Source of the DNA: Seminavis robusta
Lineage: Eukaryota > Bacillariophyta > Bacillariophyceae > Naviculales > Naviculaceae
Reading direction: 5' to 3'
Assembly: GCA_903772945.1 (NCBI GenBank)
Contig: CAICTM010001038.1
Span: 2,501 to 39,252 of the forward strand
Length of the DNA: 36,752 nucleotides
Shown here: piece by piece, positions 20,312-30,845 of the stretch
Layout of the letters: every line of letters starts with the position of its first letter
Position numbering within the stretch: the first letter of the stretch is position 1
Notes under the pieces: generated by a model
Database searches by the model: none
What the model saw: the letters and a program-made list of their open reading frames with translations, nothing else
What the model was told of the DNA's origin: nothing
Translations under genes and position numbers: made by a program

Positions 20312-21023
20312 CTATCGTGCGGGGCTGGTCCCACGGACGAGGATTGAATGGATGATTTTCTTGAGAACGATGCTGCTTGCGCCTTCACCATGCATTCAGA
20401 AGCATCCACGATAACCAGTCCAGCCGGTGATGAATGAATGACAACCTCAACCAAAGCTTAAACAAGGGCGCACCTGGCTAGCCAGCTACAATCTGCAGCA
20501 GTATTTATTGGTGCGGGAAGCCTGCTCGGTGGATTGGAGGGTGGCCAACCATCAAGACTCACTCCGTTTTCCTATAATGCGCAACTTGTGCAACTTTGAT
20601 ATCCGAACCGTAAAACGTGCGTTGCTACTAAGAGGAAATATCTCAGGTGCACCGGTCCCGGTATACTGGTACCTGGTACTTCTTTATACTTTATTGTTAC
20701 GGCGTCCGTTTTGGCTCTGCTAGCTAGCCTGTAATAGTGCGTGCTGTCGTCAATGCCTGCCATTGGTCCTGTAGGGTCTATTGATGCATTTGCCCTTCTC
20801 AGTCAGTCAATCGTGTACCGACAAATGAGAACGACCTGTATGCCCAGTTTGCTCTTCACCCTTGGCTGGGTTGCTACCGGTTCTGGTTCCTCCCGCTCCT
20901 GAAACAAAAAGACAAGGAGTATAAATTACAAATCAGAAGACCACAGCTGCTGCAAAACCCATCAAAGAAACTGGCTACGCGTTTACCAACTGGCCAGCTA
21001 CTGGTACCACTGTAGAGGCTATC

Positions 21024-21037
21024 GTACCGTACGGTAC
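21024..21037. promoter_or_regulatory. 14-bp palindrome upstream of gene C
   Basis: GTACCGTACGGTAC is perfectly self-complementary, about 250 bp before the start of gene C. It could bind a dimeric regulator; no function is shown. Confidence 0.25.
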
Positions 21038-21287
21038 CACGCAGCGCTGAGGTTGTTTCGGATTTGAAAGGCGAACCGAACTCCCTCGATTGAATTGTAC
21101 AGGGCCATACCAGCATCGGTGGGGGCTCGCGTGGTGAATTCACAGCAACGGAACCACGCGATCACCCCAAGCAACTCTCGACCGCGAGCGGAATACTGTC
21201 GTTCCTCCTCACACACAAATACAGATGAAGCACAGCAAATTTTTAAAAGGCAAACGAAACAAGAAGCAAAAAGAAGAAAACGTGGCA

Positions 21288-24200
21288 ATGAAGTGTTTCT
21301 CAACCATACTCGAAGCCCTAAACCACCATGCCTTGGCGACACCCAACAGGGTTGTCTTTACCTGGGTCAACATCAAGTGTGAGGAACAAAACAAGATGAC
21401 ATTCAAGCAGCTCGAGGATCAATCCAATGCTGTGGCTGCTCGTCTCCTAAAGCTTGGATGCCAAAAGGGTGACCGAGTCATGGTGGTGTATCCATTCGGT
21501 CTGGAGTTTTTGGCTGGTATGTTTGGTGCCATGAAAATTGGAGTCATCCCCTGCTCCATTTATCCACCCAATCCAAACAAGCTCAAGACTGACATGCCAA
21601 AGTTCCGCAGATTTTCTGAGGATGCCGGAGCCAAATTTGCCATGTCTACCAGCGTGTTTGCTGCTGGCATGACTGCCGCTGGTGTCCTCTACAAGACAGG
21701 GGTCAAATGGATCGGGACCGACAAGCTAACAATCAAGCAACAAAACCCCAACACACCCCAACATTACGAGACCTACAATGGGGAGCCTGAGGATGTCTGT
21801 TTCATCCAGTACACCTCCGGAAGCACCGGTCGCCCCAAAGGAGTCATGGTCCGCCACCAAAACCTAGCAGAAAATTGCAGAACCATTGGCACTTCCACCC
21901 AGATGACTTCTACTTCGGTGACTGTATCATGGGTACCTCAATACCATGGTAAGTTTTGTAGAAACACACAAATGATGCTTGTTACCATATGCCCTTTTAG
22001 AAGTTGATGCTTAACCTTTCACTCAATCTTGCAGATATGGGACTTGTGGGTGGTTTCATGTCCTGCCTGTATTCTTGTGTCCCCCTTGTAATGACGTCAC
22101 CTCTGGACTTCCTATCGAAACCAATTCTTTGGTCTGATATGATTGAGATATATCAGGCAACCCATACCTGTGCCCCTAACTTTGCCTACGCCTTGCTCCT
22201 AAAGCGATTAAAGAATGCCAACCGGAAAGCTGACTGGAGTTGCTTGGAGTTTGCTGGGTTTAGTGCTGAACCTACCCAGCAAAGTGTTGTGGAGGATGTG
22301 GTAAAGACTCTATCAGTTAGGCCAGGAAATGTTCACAACCTCTATGGCCTTGCAGAGTCAGTTGTGTGGCTTACAGGTGGACCTGCTATCCCAGACTCAG
22401 AAGGTCTTGTCTGCTGTGGAGAAGTAGACTCCCCAACCCTCAAGCTCCGAATTGTCCAGGATGGAAAAGAGGTTGAGGATGGACAGGTTGGGAGTATCTG
22501 GGCTCAATCACCACGTGTGGCTGCCGGGTACTATGGCCAACCTGAGCTTACAACCTCCACCTTTGCCAATGCTTTGCCCAATTATGATGGAAGCTGGCTT
22601 GACACTGGTGATTTGGGAAAGGTTGTTGATGGACAGCTTTACGTTACTGGAAGAGTCAAGGATATTATCATTATTAATGGCAGGAACTACTACCCAACAG
22701 ATGTGGAATCATCTATTGATGGTGTCTTTGGTGATGTTGTCCGCCCAGGCAGGACCGCTGCCTTCCAGCATGGGGAAGACAGTGTTGGAGTCACAGTGGA
22801 GGGCCGGAAGGAATTTGTCAAGTCAGCAAATGAAGATTTGGCTGTGCAGATATCCAATCATGTATCTCAAATGCATGGGCTTCTTGTCTCTGATGTTGTT
22901 GTTCTGAAGTTGGGAGTAACACCCAAGACCACCTCTGGCAAGCTGAAGAGGAATGAGATCAAGCAGACAACAGTTAACGGTGATTGGAAGGCATCTGATG
23001 TGCTCCATAGATTCCAACTTGAGCACAACATTTCATTGCAGGGGGGTACAAGCAGTGATTTCCATTTGTCAGAAGGGAGTCAAGATGAAATCGTGAGAAG
23101 ATCAACGACACTACCATTTGGAGGGAGTGTGCCCAAACTCCAGCTTCATGAAAATGACTTTAGCGAACCTGCAAACTCTGATATCAAGGCTTCTATATCT
23201 GGTGCTGGAGCTACAGACCAAGATGACTTTTCCATCAGATATGCCAATGTAATCATGTCTGTCTTTGGATCACATATTGACACATCCAAGTCTTGGGCTG
23301 AGAATGGACTCACATCCCTCAGGAGTGCTGAGCTTAGGATCAAAGTGGAAGAGGAGCTGCATGTGGTACTCCCTGCTAACTTTGAGCAATTTTACCCAAC
23401 CCCCAAGGTGCTATCAGTCCACCTGTCAGCATCAGAGGGCAAGAGATTTCCCAAGCAAAATGCTGACTACAGCCCAACTCCTGGATTCATTGGTATATCA
23501 TCAAGATCCAGAATAAGCAAGCTCCAGATGGGTGTGCTCCAAACTCTTGGTTCAAGTGTGATTCTTCTATTGGTTTTTGTGTCAGTTGTTCCATCCTATT
23601 CCCTTGTGTCCTGGGTTCTGGAAAAGTGCTCTTCAACCCAGGGTGGGGAGAATCACTGCCCAGTCTTCTGGATTTGTTTGCCCCTATCCTTCCCTCTGTA
23701 CTTTCTCTCTCTTTCAGTAGCTGTCATTCTCTGCAAGATTGCTGTTGTTGGGAGGTACAGACACCAACAATTTGATCTCTTGTCATGCAACTACATCCAG
23801 TGGTGGTTAATGGACAGGCTCATGGATGTTTGGGAGTCACTGGTTGGGCACTTCTTTGTTAACACAAGGTTCATTTGGATCTTCTACTGGCTGCTTGGTG
23901 CTGACCTGGCTTGGACTGCCAAGATTGAATCCTACATCCGAGAATTTGATCTCATCAATGTTGGCAGTAATGCTACTATTGGTCACTCTCTCAAGTGCCG
24001 GAAGTTCTCTTACTCAGGTACTGCAGGAGGAAGCCCTAAGATGACTTTCCGTCCAATTGCTGTTGGAGCGAATTGCACAATCTCTGGCATGATCTGTCCT
24101 GGGGCAAAGATTGGAGATGGCAGCAAGGTGGAGACACTGTCTGTTGTTGAAGAGGGAGCCATTGTTCCTGAGGGCGTCCTTGCCCAAGGAAAACCAGCCT

Positions 24201-25525
24201 ATAATGCTGGCTCATTCAGGCATACAGAATCAATTGATGTGGAGGAGTCGATGCTGGATGTCTTCAAGATGCTTTGGGCAATATTTGAGGCATACCATCT
24301 TTTCACACTTGCCTTTGTTGGTAGCAATGTGCTGCATGAAATCTTGCCTTCATGGCGGTATGGAGGTATTCTTCATTGGATCCTGCTGTTGCCATTTACT
24401 TCCATCCTGGCACTTTGCTCCAGCATTGCCCTCAAGTGGCTTCTGATTGGAAAACGGGACCCATCAGATGAGTACGAGGGTTCACTCTACAACCAGGCAA
24501 CTAACTGGGCATGTGACTTCCACTTCCATGCAGCTGGTTTTGCTCTTGCTCCTTTCTGCGGTGCATCCAAAATCTGGAACATAATCTTCTTCCTCCATGG
24601 CCTTGACATTGACTTGGAGTCACGCATAAATGGTCTCTATGCACATTTCCAACCCTCAAAGGTTGATTTTGTGAAGATCCAGAAGTCTTTTGCCTCGGCC
24701 ATCTCGCTAGACTTGAGCAAGCAAGGAGGCGGCAAAATTGAGATCATCAACAGCAGTGTTGGCTACAATGCCAATCTTCATTCCGGTATCAAAATTATGC
24801 AATCTACAATTCCTCCAAGGTCAGATGTGTCTGAAAGTGTTTATGACTTGAACCAACAATCAAGCCATGGTTTGTCCAAGCCCAGTCTTATTGTCACACT
24901 ACATGCAGAGCTGCTACAGGTTTTGCTGAATGTGATTCTTTTTGCCTCCATTATACCATCCTACGAGATTGGTCTTGTTGCTACAACAAGTTCATCATCT
25001 GGCATTGCTGCACTTGGGTTGGGCACAGCTTTTGTGCTCCAATGGTTTGTTTGGATACAGTTGACAAGAGCTGTTGAGGGCATACTCTTCAAGTTGCCAA
25101 ACCATATTCAGCTCAGTTGTTTTGGAGTTTACATTAATGCTGTATGGGTCTTTCGTGTTGGCAATTTGCTGGAGAAGCTCCTGTATGGAACTCCAATGTT
25201 TGGCCACTATGCAAAGTTAATGGGTGCTGAAGTCACCGGGGACCTCTGGTACTTTGGTGATGAACTATATGAGTATGGTAAACTACACTTCAAAGGAGAT
25301 GTACTTGTGGACTGTTCCCATTTGAGTGGACACTATGTTGATGGAAAGGGGCTGACCTTGGAAGACACTCATGTCTCTGGCGTTCTTCACCCTGGATGCT
25401 ATGCTTCTGCTGGATCATTGGTATCTGCTGCCGAACACGGTCCATGGAAAGTGTTTTTAAGAAGTGATATGTGTGTCCAGGATTCATCGAAGCTGCCAAG
25501 TGATTCAACCTCCAACAATGTTTGA
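21288..25525 (+). CDS. Paralogue C: fatty-acyl-AMP ligase / carrier protein / membrane hexapeptide synthetase
   Basis: Complete gene, exons 21288-21948 and 22035-25525, 1,383 aa. The N-terminal adenylate-forming domain shows YTSGSTGRPKGVM (175-187), QYHDMG (218-223), YGLAES (324-329), GRVKDIIIINGRNYYPTDVE (426-445) and the catalytic Lys in TTSGKLKR (Lys523). With the IGVIPCSIYPPNP segment it looks like a fatty-acyl-AMP ligase. A carrier domain follows with GLTSL (Ser648, the likely phosphopantetheine site). Then come membrane segments near 725-795, hexapeptide repeats (CPGAKIGDGSKVETLSVV), more membrane segments near 995-1030 and 1180-1240, and a last hexapeptide block. The second half matches the terminal domain of Pls-type NRPSs (TIGR02353-like). 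Likely job: activate a fatty or other carboxylic acid, load it on the carrier and hand it to a membrane acyltransferase-like module; the product is unknown. The start was chosen by alignment with B; an in-frame ATG at 21225 would add 21 residues. Confidence 0.85.
21949..22034 (+). other. Intron in gene C
   Basis: GTAAGT...TTGCAG, 86 bp. Splicing creates the Asp of the conserved QYHDMGLVGG motif from G+AT, and the same intron site is kept in paralogue B. Confidence 0.9.
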
Positions 25526-26060
25526 TACATCTGACTTCGTGTAATCACCACTATTCACGAAGCAGTTGCACACATAAGCGGATGAGAAAGCCTTGAAAGC
25601 CTGGAAAGTGACAAACACCACTACAGCTATGCGAAGAGATAGTTCAGAATTTTAAAAGCAATATAGTTCTAATAAAAGTTTTCATTCTTTTCTTGGGTGC
25701 AAATAGTATCTGGAGCAAAGCCATCATTTCCAAGTTTATTGACGACATTGGGAAACAATTAAAAAACTCAACCTGACGCAACGCCATATGCAATTTGATG
25801 CCAGTCATCACACCACCACAAAACCGTGCCTTAACCCATGTCCTGCATGTTTGATCTCGTATCACGTCCTGATAACTTGCATATATAGTTACGCCCATGC
25901 AGACGACCCTGTGCCTTGTGGCATATCCGATGATCATCCCTTGATTGTGGTGCCCACACCACCACCACCACCACAGCAGCAGCAGCAGCAGTAGCCACGA
26001 ATTGAACCAACTCAAACCATGCAAGACTACAAATGATGCAAGGCATCCGAATTAAAAGAC
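25526..26060. other. 3' flank of gene C; triplet repeats
   Basis: No gene seen. A (CCA)n tract followed by a (CAG)n tract occupies about 25952-25992. Confidence 0.5.
25671..25676 (+). terminator. Possible poly(A) signal of gene C
   Basis: AATAAA, about 146 bp after the stop codon. Confidence 0.35.
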
Positions 26061-26226
26061 GGAATGAAATTTACAATCCGTTGTGATGAAACGTTTCTTG
26101 GTACCATGTCCGTCTTCAACCAACTTTAGCCGTCTTTAACCTCGGAATGAAATTTACAGTCCGTTGTGATGAAACCTTTCTTGGCACCATGTCCGTCTTC
26201 AACCAACTTTAGCCGTCTTTAACCTC
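26061..26226. repeat. Two tandem copies of an 83-bp unit
   Basis: 26061-26143 and 26144-26226 both begin GGAATGAAATTTACA and end CCGTCTTTAACCTC, differing at only a few bases (for example CGTTTC/CCTTTC and GGTACC/GGCACC). No coding potential. Confidence 0.88.
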
Positions 26227-26379
26227 GGCAGTCTTGCTGCCAGAGCCCTCAACCCCTTTAATTGTTTTTCCTGCTACGATGGTCCCTGCAGGTATAAGGG
26301 TAGGGTTAGAATAGAAATAAGTCAGCAAAAACTTAATAAGTATCCTAGGATGATGCTTTTAAACCAGCTAAAGCTATTC

Positions 26380-26595
26380 ACATGCATGGAAAACTTCTAA
26401 AGCCAGCAAAAGCTATATAACTAGTATTCTAGCTAGCTAGGGGTATCTGCTTCTAGCTTGCTATGGGAATCTGCTTCTAGCTAGGGGGAATCTGCTTCTA
26501 GCTAGCTAAGTGCAAATTAAGCACTAGCTAAGTACTAGAGGTATCTGCTTCTAGCTAGCTAGCTATAGGGATATCTGCTTCTACACAGAAACCTT
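26380..26595. repeat. TCTGCTTCTAGCTAG minisatellite
   Basis: At least five irregular units of the type GGGTATCTGCTTCTAGCTAG, preceded by AAAGCCAGCAAAAGC and followed by TCTGCTTCTACACAGAA. A shorter version is at 7110-7195. Confidence 0.75.
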
Positions 26596-26662
26596 TCTGC
26601 CGAGGTTACACAGCGGAGCTGGCTTATTTGAGGCTGCGCATGCTTTCAGTTCGTGGTGTACT

Positions 26663-27056
26663 GGACCGTTCGACGGTTTTCATTCAGGCTTTAAAAACGG
26701 ACACGACTGACTCAGAAGTGTAAGGGATTGTTTAAGGGATTGTTTGTTAAGGGATTGTTTAAGGGATTGTTGCAGATTTAAAGGATTGTTGGTTAAGGGA
26801 TTGTTTGATAAGGGATTGTTTTAGGGATAGTTGAAGCAATAAGGGATAGTTGTATGGTGTTTCCATTTGGCGTTAAGGGATTGTTTAAGGGATAGTCCAA
26901 TATTTAAGGGATTGATGTTAAGGGATTGTTTTTTAAGGGATTGTTTAAGGGATTGTTGATGAGTTAAGGGATTGTTTAAGGGATTGTTTAAAAACGGTTA
27001 TCAGTCGTGGCAATTTCCAGTTTTTTAAATCCTGATTGAAAACCGTCGGACGGTCC
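26663..27056. mobile_element. Foldback (inverted-repeat) element with internal tandem repeats
   Basis: The left arm GGACCGTTCGACGGTTTTCA (26663-26682) continues with TTCAGGCTTTAAAAAC and CACGACTGA. The right arm (27056 back to 27001), read as complement, is GGACCGTCCGACGGTTTTCA, then ATCAGGATTTAAAAAA and CCACGACTGA. The arms are about 45-55 bp with few mismatches and one indel. Between them lie about 20 units of (T)TAAGGGATTGTT. No target duplication was identified. It may be an independent foldback transposon or an end of the nearby Harbinger element. Confidence 0.6.
26721..26997. repeat. Tandem AAGGGATTGTT repeats
   Basis: About 20 irregular copies of TTAAGGGATTGTT, some with AAGGGATAGTT, spaced from 11 to about 30 bp. 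Confidence 0.85.
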
Positions 27057-27162
27057 TGAACTTTCAGGCTCAGTCAGTGCAGCTATCAAGAGCAGTCAAC
27101 ACCCGGGCATGCAAATCTCATTTAAAATGGAATTTGCCCAAAACCCAGTCAGCGCCCAGGAC

Positions 27163-27453
27163 TCAAATTTGATTCAAATCACAAATGACGTCAAGCTTTC
27201 TGGATTTGATTTGCCTCACCTGTGATGGCAAGGCAAATTGGACCTGTTTGCTCTCCACCCAAATGGCAACCCAAACGTCTGTCGTGCCATCCATTGGCAT
27301 GTATCCAATGAGTCGTCCAATGTGAATCCAATGGGTATCCAACCAAGATGGTCGGAAGCGTGTTGTTGTCATAGATGAGTCCACTGCAGCTTTGTCAAAA
27401 CCAGAAAATAGGATTTCATATTGCTTGCCATTCACTAGCAAGTACTCAATCAC
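27163..27453 (-). CDS. Hypothetical 96-aa frame, not recognised
   Basis: The frame reads MIEYLLVNGKQYEILFSGFD, with a Trp-rich middle (RPSWLDTHWIHIGRLIGYMP) and a basic end. It is divergent from the Myb-like gene that starts 94 bp away. It looks protein-like but I recognise no family. It may be a passenger gene of the Harbinger element, a gene fragment or chance. Confidence 0.25.
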   Translation of the reverse strand: MIEYLLVNGKQYEILFSGFDKAAVDSSMTTTRFRPSWLDTHWIHIGRLIGYMPMDGTTDVWVAIWVESKQVQFALPSQVRQIKSRKLDVICDLNQI

Positions 27454-27527
27454 AAGTAGGTTGTTGGGCTAACTGGTGCTCTCACGGCTTTGTTTCATCT
27501 GGCTCTCACAGTGTTGTTTCTTCTTTA

Positions 27528-27537
27528 TTGCGCAAGT
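27528..27537 (+). promoter_or_regulatory. TTGCGCAAGT motif before the Myb-like gene
   Basis: 10 bp before the ATG at 27547. The identical 10-mer lies upstream of the transposase at 33256-33247 in the same orientation relative to its gene. It could be a shared promoter or transposase/Myb binding site, or chance. Confidence 0.3.
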
Positions 27538-27546
27538 CTCGTCAAG

Positions 27547-27683
27547 ATGGCCAAATCTGGCGGCATTGATGCTGATGCACAGCTTCCTCCTCTTTCCACC
27601 AAGAGCACTCGAGGGCCTCGTTGGACTCCATATGAGTGTCTTCTCTTGAGCGAAGCCTTTGTTGCAGCCAGTGAGGACAGCAT
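27547..27683 (+). pseudogene. Harbinger Myb/SANT-like gene, 5' part
   Basis: Starts MAKSGGIDADAQLPPLSTKS and continues RGPRWTPYECLLLSEAFVAA followed by SEDSI, the first helix and Trp of a Myb/SANT-like (trihelix) domain. In Harbinger elements the partner protein of this type binds the ends and brings in the transposase. The coding is cut by the LINE at 27684. Joining to 30846 restores SEDSISGSDMTSPDFQQKVF in one frame. Confidence 0.72.
27675..27683. repeat. LINE-2 target site duplication, left copy
   Basis: GGACAGCAT, identical to 30837-30845. Confidence 0.82.
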
Positions 27684-28048
27684 TAAAAAAAAATGAATGT
27701 CTAATAACGGATTCAGACGAGATGTGCTTGAGGACTACCCACGAGCTAAGGCCCGGGTATTTCCCACAGTCAAGTCTGCTCACCGGCCACACTGGCCTCC
27801 TGAGAGGGTGCGACGCCTGTTAGCTATCTAAGGATTTGTATACTGAGGTCGGAGCCATGATTCACCACAAATCACGAGCTCTTTGTTGAAGAGAGTTGGG
27901 GTTGGTAAAGAAGGTTGAGGGGGTAGGAGGGGTAAGGAAAAAGGGATAGTAGGAATGTCCGACTATCCTGTTTCCAGGGCGGTGGTGTAGTGACTCTCTT
28001 GTAACACAGGTTCCTATGTGTTCAAAAATTGAATAATGACTGGTGTAT

Positions 28049-29247
28049 TCAGTTGTCGAGTGGTATCTGGAATAGCCATTCCAAATGTTCGGGGACTTCT
28101 TGCTGGTATGCTTCGTCGAACTGAGTGAGTTGTCGGATTGCTTGTGCTTTCTTTGCTTGTGACTTGGTTCTCATGTCGTGCCCATGTCTGTCTTGGTTGC
28201 GCATGTCCCAGAGTTTCCACCATTCTTTATAGATAATGTCAATGAGTCCAGTGAGCCATGTGAGTCCATTGTTGCGTTTGGTTGCGGTCTTTTTCATGTT
28301 CAAATATCGGTCTTGTTTCTGACTGAATTGTTTAGAGATTCTCCCCTTTAACAGATGATGCCATCCAATGGCATCTTGTGCTTGTTTCAGTGTGTCCCAT
28401 GAAGGATCTTCTTGGATTGTTGTTGGGTTTTGGTGATGTAAACATACTTTGAGGCCTGATAGGAGAAGCCCCTGGATTTTTGGAGAGGTGTCCTTTTTCT
28501 GGACAAATGCTAGGACTGCACTGTAGCATTTCTCGCACCATTTGATTCTTTCAGGGCTGCTGCATTCCATCAGATGGTGCCTTGTTTCTGAAGGGTTGTT
28601 GCATGATGGGCATCCTGCATAATACTTGGGGTTTGTTTTATGGAGGAATGCTCCGACAGGTAGGACTTTGTTGAGGTATTTGACCATTGTTGGACGATGA
28701 TTATCGTGTCTTCGCAAAGCTCTTCCATGTGCGGTCCAGTCAATGTCATTGAATGTGTCTTCTGACCAGTTGTAGTCTTTCATCAATTTCTGTTTGAGCA
28801 GTGGGTAGGTTCTGGCATGTTTCAGCTCTTGTTTGAGATTGAATGTGACTGTTCCTTGTTTCAGTTCAACTTGGCATCCACTGGTGGGTAAGATGGGAAC
28901 TCTGGTGAAGTCGGTGTCCGAGTGAGCTTGGAGCCATGTGTCGGCTAGCTTATCGGCATCTACATTCAGCTGAGCTTTCAGCGGGAGTTGGTCATATGGT
29001 TTGTTGTCGTCTTGATGTCCCTTTATGTGATGGATTGAGGGCCTGGATGCTTCGTCGAGGTCTTCTAACATTGTGTGTCTGATTTCTGCAATGATGTCCC
29101 ACTCAGAGCCCAGTGTGGTGTTGGGGTATATTTTGTGAAATGATGTGTGCTTGGTGACTACTTCTCCGATGCTTTTGTTGTCACAGAGGTGCTCATGCTT
29201 GGTGAGAATCTCTTGTTTGTTGGGTGAATGAATCTTTTGGAGCTGTG
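28049..29247 (-). pseudogene. LINE-2 RNase H end and C-terminal zinc-binding region
   Basis: The frame 29071-28049 begins at SIHHIKGHQDDNKPYDQLPL and LNVDADKLADTW, which supply the last His/Asp of RNase H. It continues with KYLNKVLPVGAFLHKTNPKY, a C-x2-C...H-x4-C zinc motif (CPSCNNPSETRHHLMEC) and a helical tail ending near WLFQIPLDN. The frame changes between 29248 and 29071, so the polyprotein is broken. Confidence 0.72.
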
Positions 29248-30836
29248 CTAAGAATATCCTTCTGCTCTGTAGGAGTTGATTTTGTAACCGAAGGCTGGTC
29301 CACAGCAGCGGGCTAGGCGTGTGCCATCATGTTTGCTAATGATCCATGCAAATGAGCCTTTGGGGTTGGGTGATGAGCCGTCACTGGATATGATACATGG
29401 TTCGTTGCAGAGGGTTTCCCATAGTTCTGTCTCCTCGACTAAAAGCTCAAGGTGTTCCAGCATTTTTCTCTCCCATTCTTCAAGGTGTGGAATGGCTTCC
29501 ATAATTGTTGTTGGCTGTGTCGACTCTTGTGGGGCTGGTATGGATTTCCATCCTTCAAGGAACCATAGGTCCTGGTGCTCATCAACGGTGGCTGGGGTTG
29601 CTGATAGAGGTAGGGAAGTTACTGTGTCATTTCTGTGTGTATCGTAGCTGTGGAATAATTGTGCATGCTTGCTGAATTTGTTGTCCATTGTTCTTTTGTA
29701 GATGTGGTTGGATTCTGGATCATAATAATGTGTCCATATTCTTCTCTGTTCTGCTAGTGGTACAGTCCAGGCTCCAAGTGGTTTGTTGAGGTTCAGGTTT
29801 CTCCAATTACAGAGTAAGTTGAGGGCTTGTTTCCATGCTTTCCATGCTTTTGCATTGGGTCGTTCTTGGTTAACTGGAATGTCATCTGTCTGACTGACAA
29901 TGTTTTTGAGATCTCCTGAGTGCATAGCTTTGTCGATCTTCGTTCCGCAGGCTGTTGTTATGTCCGATAGCAGAGTAACATTGAGAAACATCCTGCAGTA
30001 ATTGATTCGCTTGAGTGCTGTCTTTTTGAATTTTCCAGATTGGAGTACCAAATCCATTATGAAGATATCATTTTGTCGTTGGGGCTTGGGAGTGTATGGG
30101 TTGGCAAGTTTGATGGTCGCGTCAATTGTTTTCAGATAGTCTCTCATGGAGGAGATCCATTTGGATTCTAAATGGTGGAATGTGGTGGTTGTGTCTTCAA
30201 GAATTGGGGTTGATGTGCCACAGCAGAATTGTGCCCATGCCATTGCTATGTGCAACATGAGTCCTGGTTGGGAGTGTGGTGATTTCCAGAACTTTGTGAA
30301 TGTCCTGACTTGTCCGTATCCTTGGTCATCAAAAAGGTGGAACAGGCCTGCTCCGCCTAGGAAGAGTGGTCCATACAAAACATCAAGGGAAGTCTTCCTG
30401 CTGTATCCCATTTTGGCAGTCATGGCTTGGTGTGATTGGGCTTGGATTTTGTTGAGTTCCTTGAAGGTAAAGTGGCACATTGGTAGGGCATAGCCCACAC
30501 TGAGTTTGTAGATGGCCCAGTACATGCACTTGGCTTCTGTTCTGGTGAGTGAGCATGTGTTAACTATTCTTGCGAATTCATCACACTTCGCCTTCAGCAC
30601 TGCCTTTTGTTTTTGTTGGTCTGCAGGGCATTTGTGACATCCCAGGTATTTTGTTGCTTTGTTGTTCTCCCACTGGGTGATGGTTAGGGGTTGATTGTTA
30701 GAGTTTTTGACACTGAGGTGAGATGTTGGTTTTGTGATGAGTTCAGGTTCTCCTTCTTCGGTGAAATTATACTCAATGGCATGGTATCCACATTTGGGTA
30801 GCTCTAGGGCTTGATTGCATGTTTCCAGTAGGTTCG
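29248..30836 (-). pseudogene. LINE-2 reverse transcriptase C-terminal region and RNase H start
   Basis: From the truncation (30836) to about 30600 the coding is in another frame (ELPKCGYHAIEYNFTEEGEP). The frame 30600-29248 then covers the connection region and reaches CIISSDGSSPNPKGSFAWII and KINSYRAEGYS. These are the first Asp and the Glu of an RNase H domain; the rest of that domain continues after a frame break. The palm with YADD lies upstream of the truncation and is absent. Confidence 0.7.
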
Positions 30837-30845
30837 GACAGCATC
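30837..30845. repeat. LINE-2 target site duplication, right copy
   Basis: GGACAGCAT, identical to 27675-27683. Confidence 0.82.

Larger units (their letters stand above)
17401..21023. other. Long intergenic region between head-to-head paralogues B and C
   Basis: About 3.6 kb with no recognised gene on either strand. It holds an (ACAAG)6 tract at 18107-18136, an AG tract near 18230-18242, a repeat copy at 20202-20311, and several GGTACC-rich patches near 20650-20690. The longest frame, 19407-19853 (+, 148 aa), has no recognisable motif and I do not call it a gene. If B and C arose by inverted duplication, this region would have carried both promoters. Confidence 0.45.
27684..30836 (-). mobile_element. 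5'-truncated non-LTR retrotransposon in the Harbinger Myb gene
   Basis: A 3.15-kb insert read on the minus strand, flanked by GGACAGCAT. Its 5' end at 30836 is inside the reverse transcriptase after the catalytic region: LETCNQALELPKCGYH is the segment that usually follows the YADD block. It then carries the 450-aa frame 30600-29248 and the 340-aa frame 29071-28049, and about 360 bp of 3' non-coding sequence. On the sense strand it ends in T9 plus A. It is a relative of the insert at 14189-15279, with the same zinc motif, the same C-terminal blocks and a similar 3' end. Confidence 0.83.

Noticed and set aside
21225..21287. Upstream in-frame ATG as the start of gene C
   Set aside because: The 21 added residues are Lys-rich and have no counterpart in paralogue B, whose homology begins at MKFSSTIL; the ATG at 21288 is preferred, though not proven.
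26721..26997. Regularly repeated AAGGGATTGTT as a CRISPR array
   Set aside because: Units are 11-13 bp with irregular 0-20 bp gaps, there are no spacers of constant length, and the genome looks eukaryotic.
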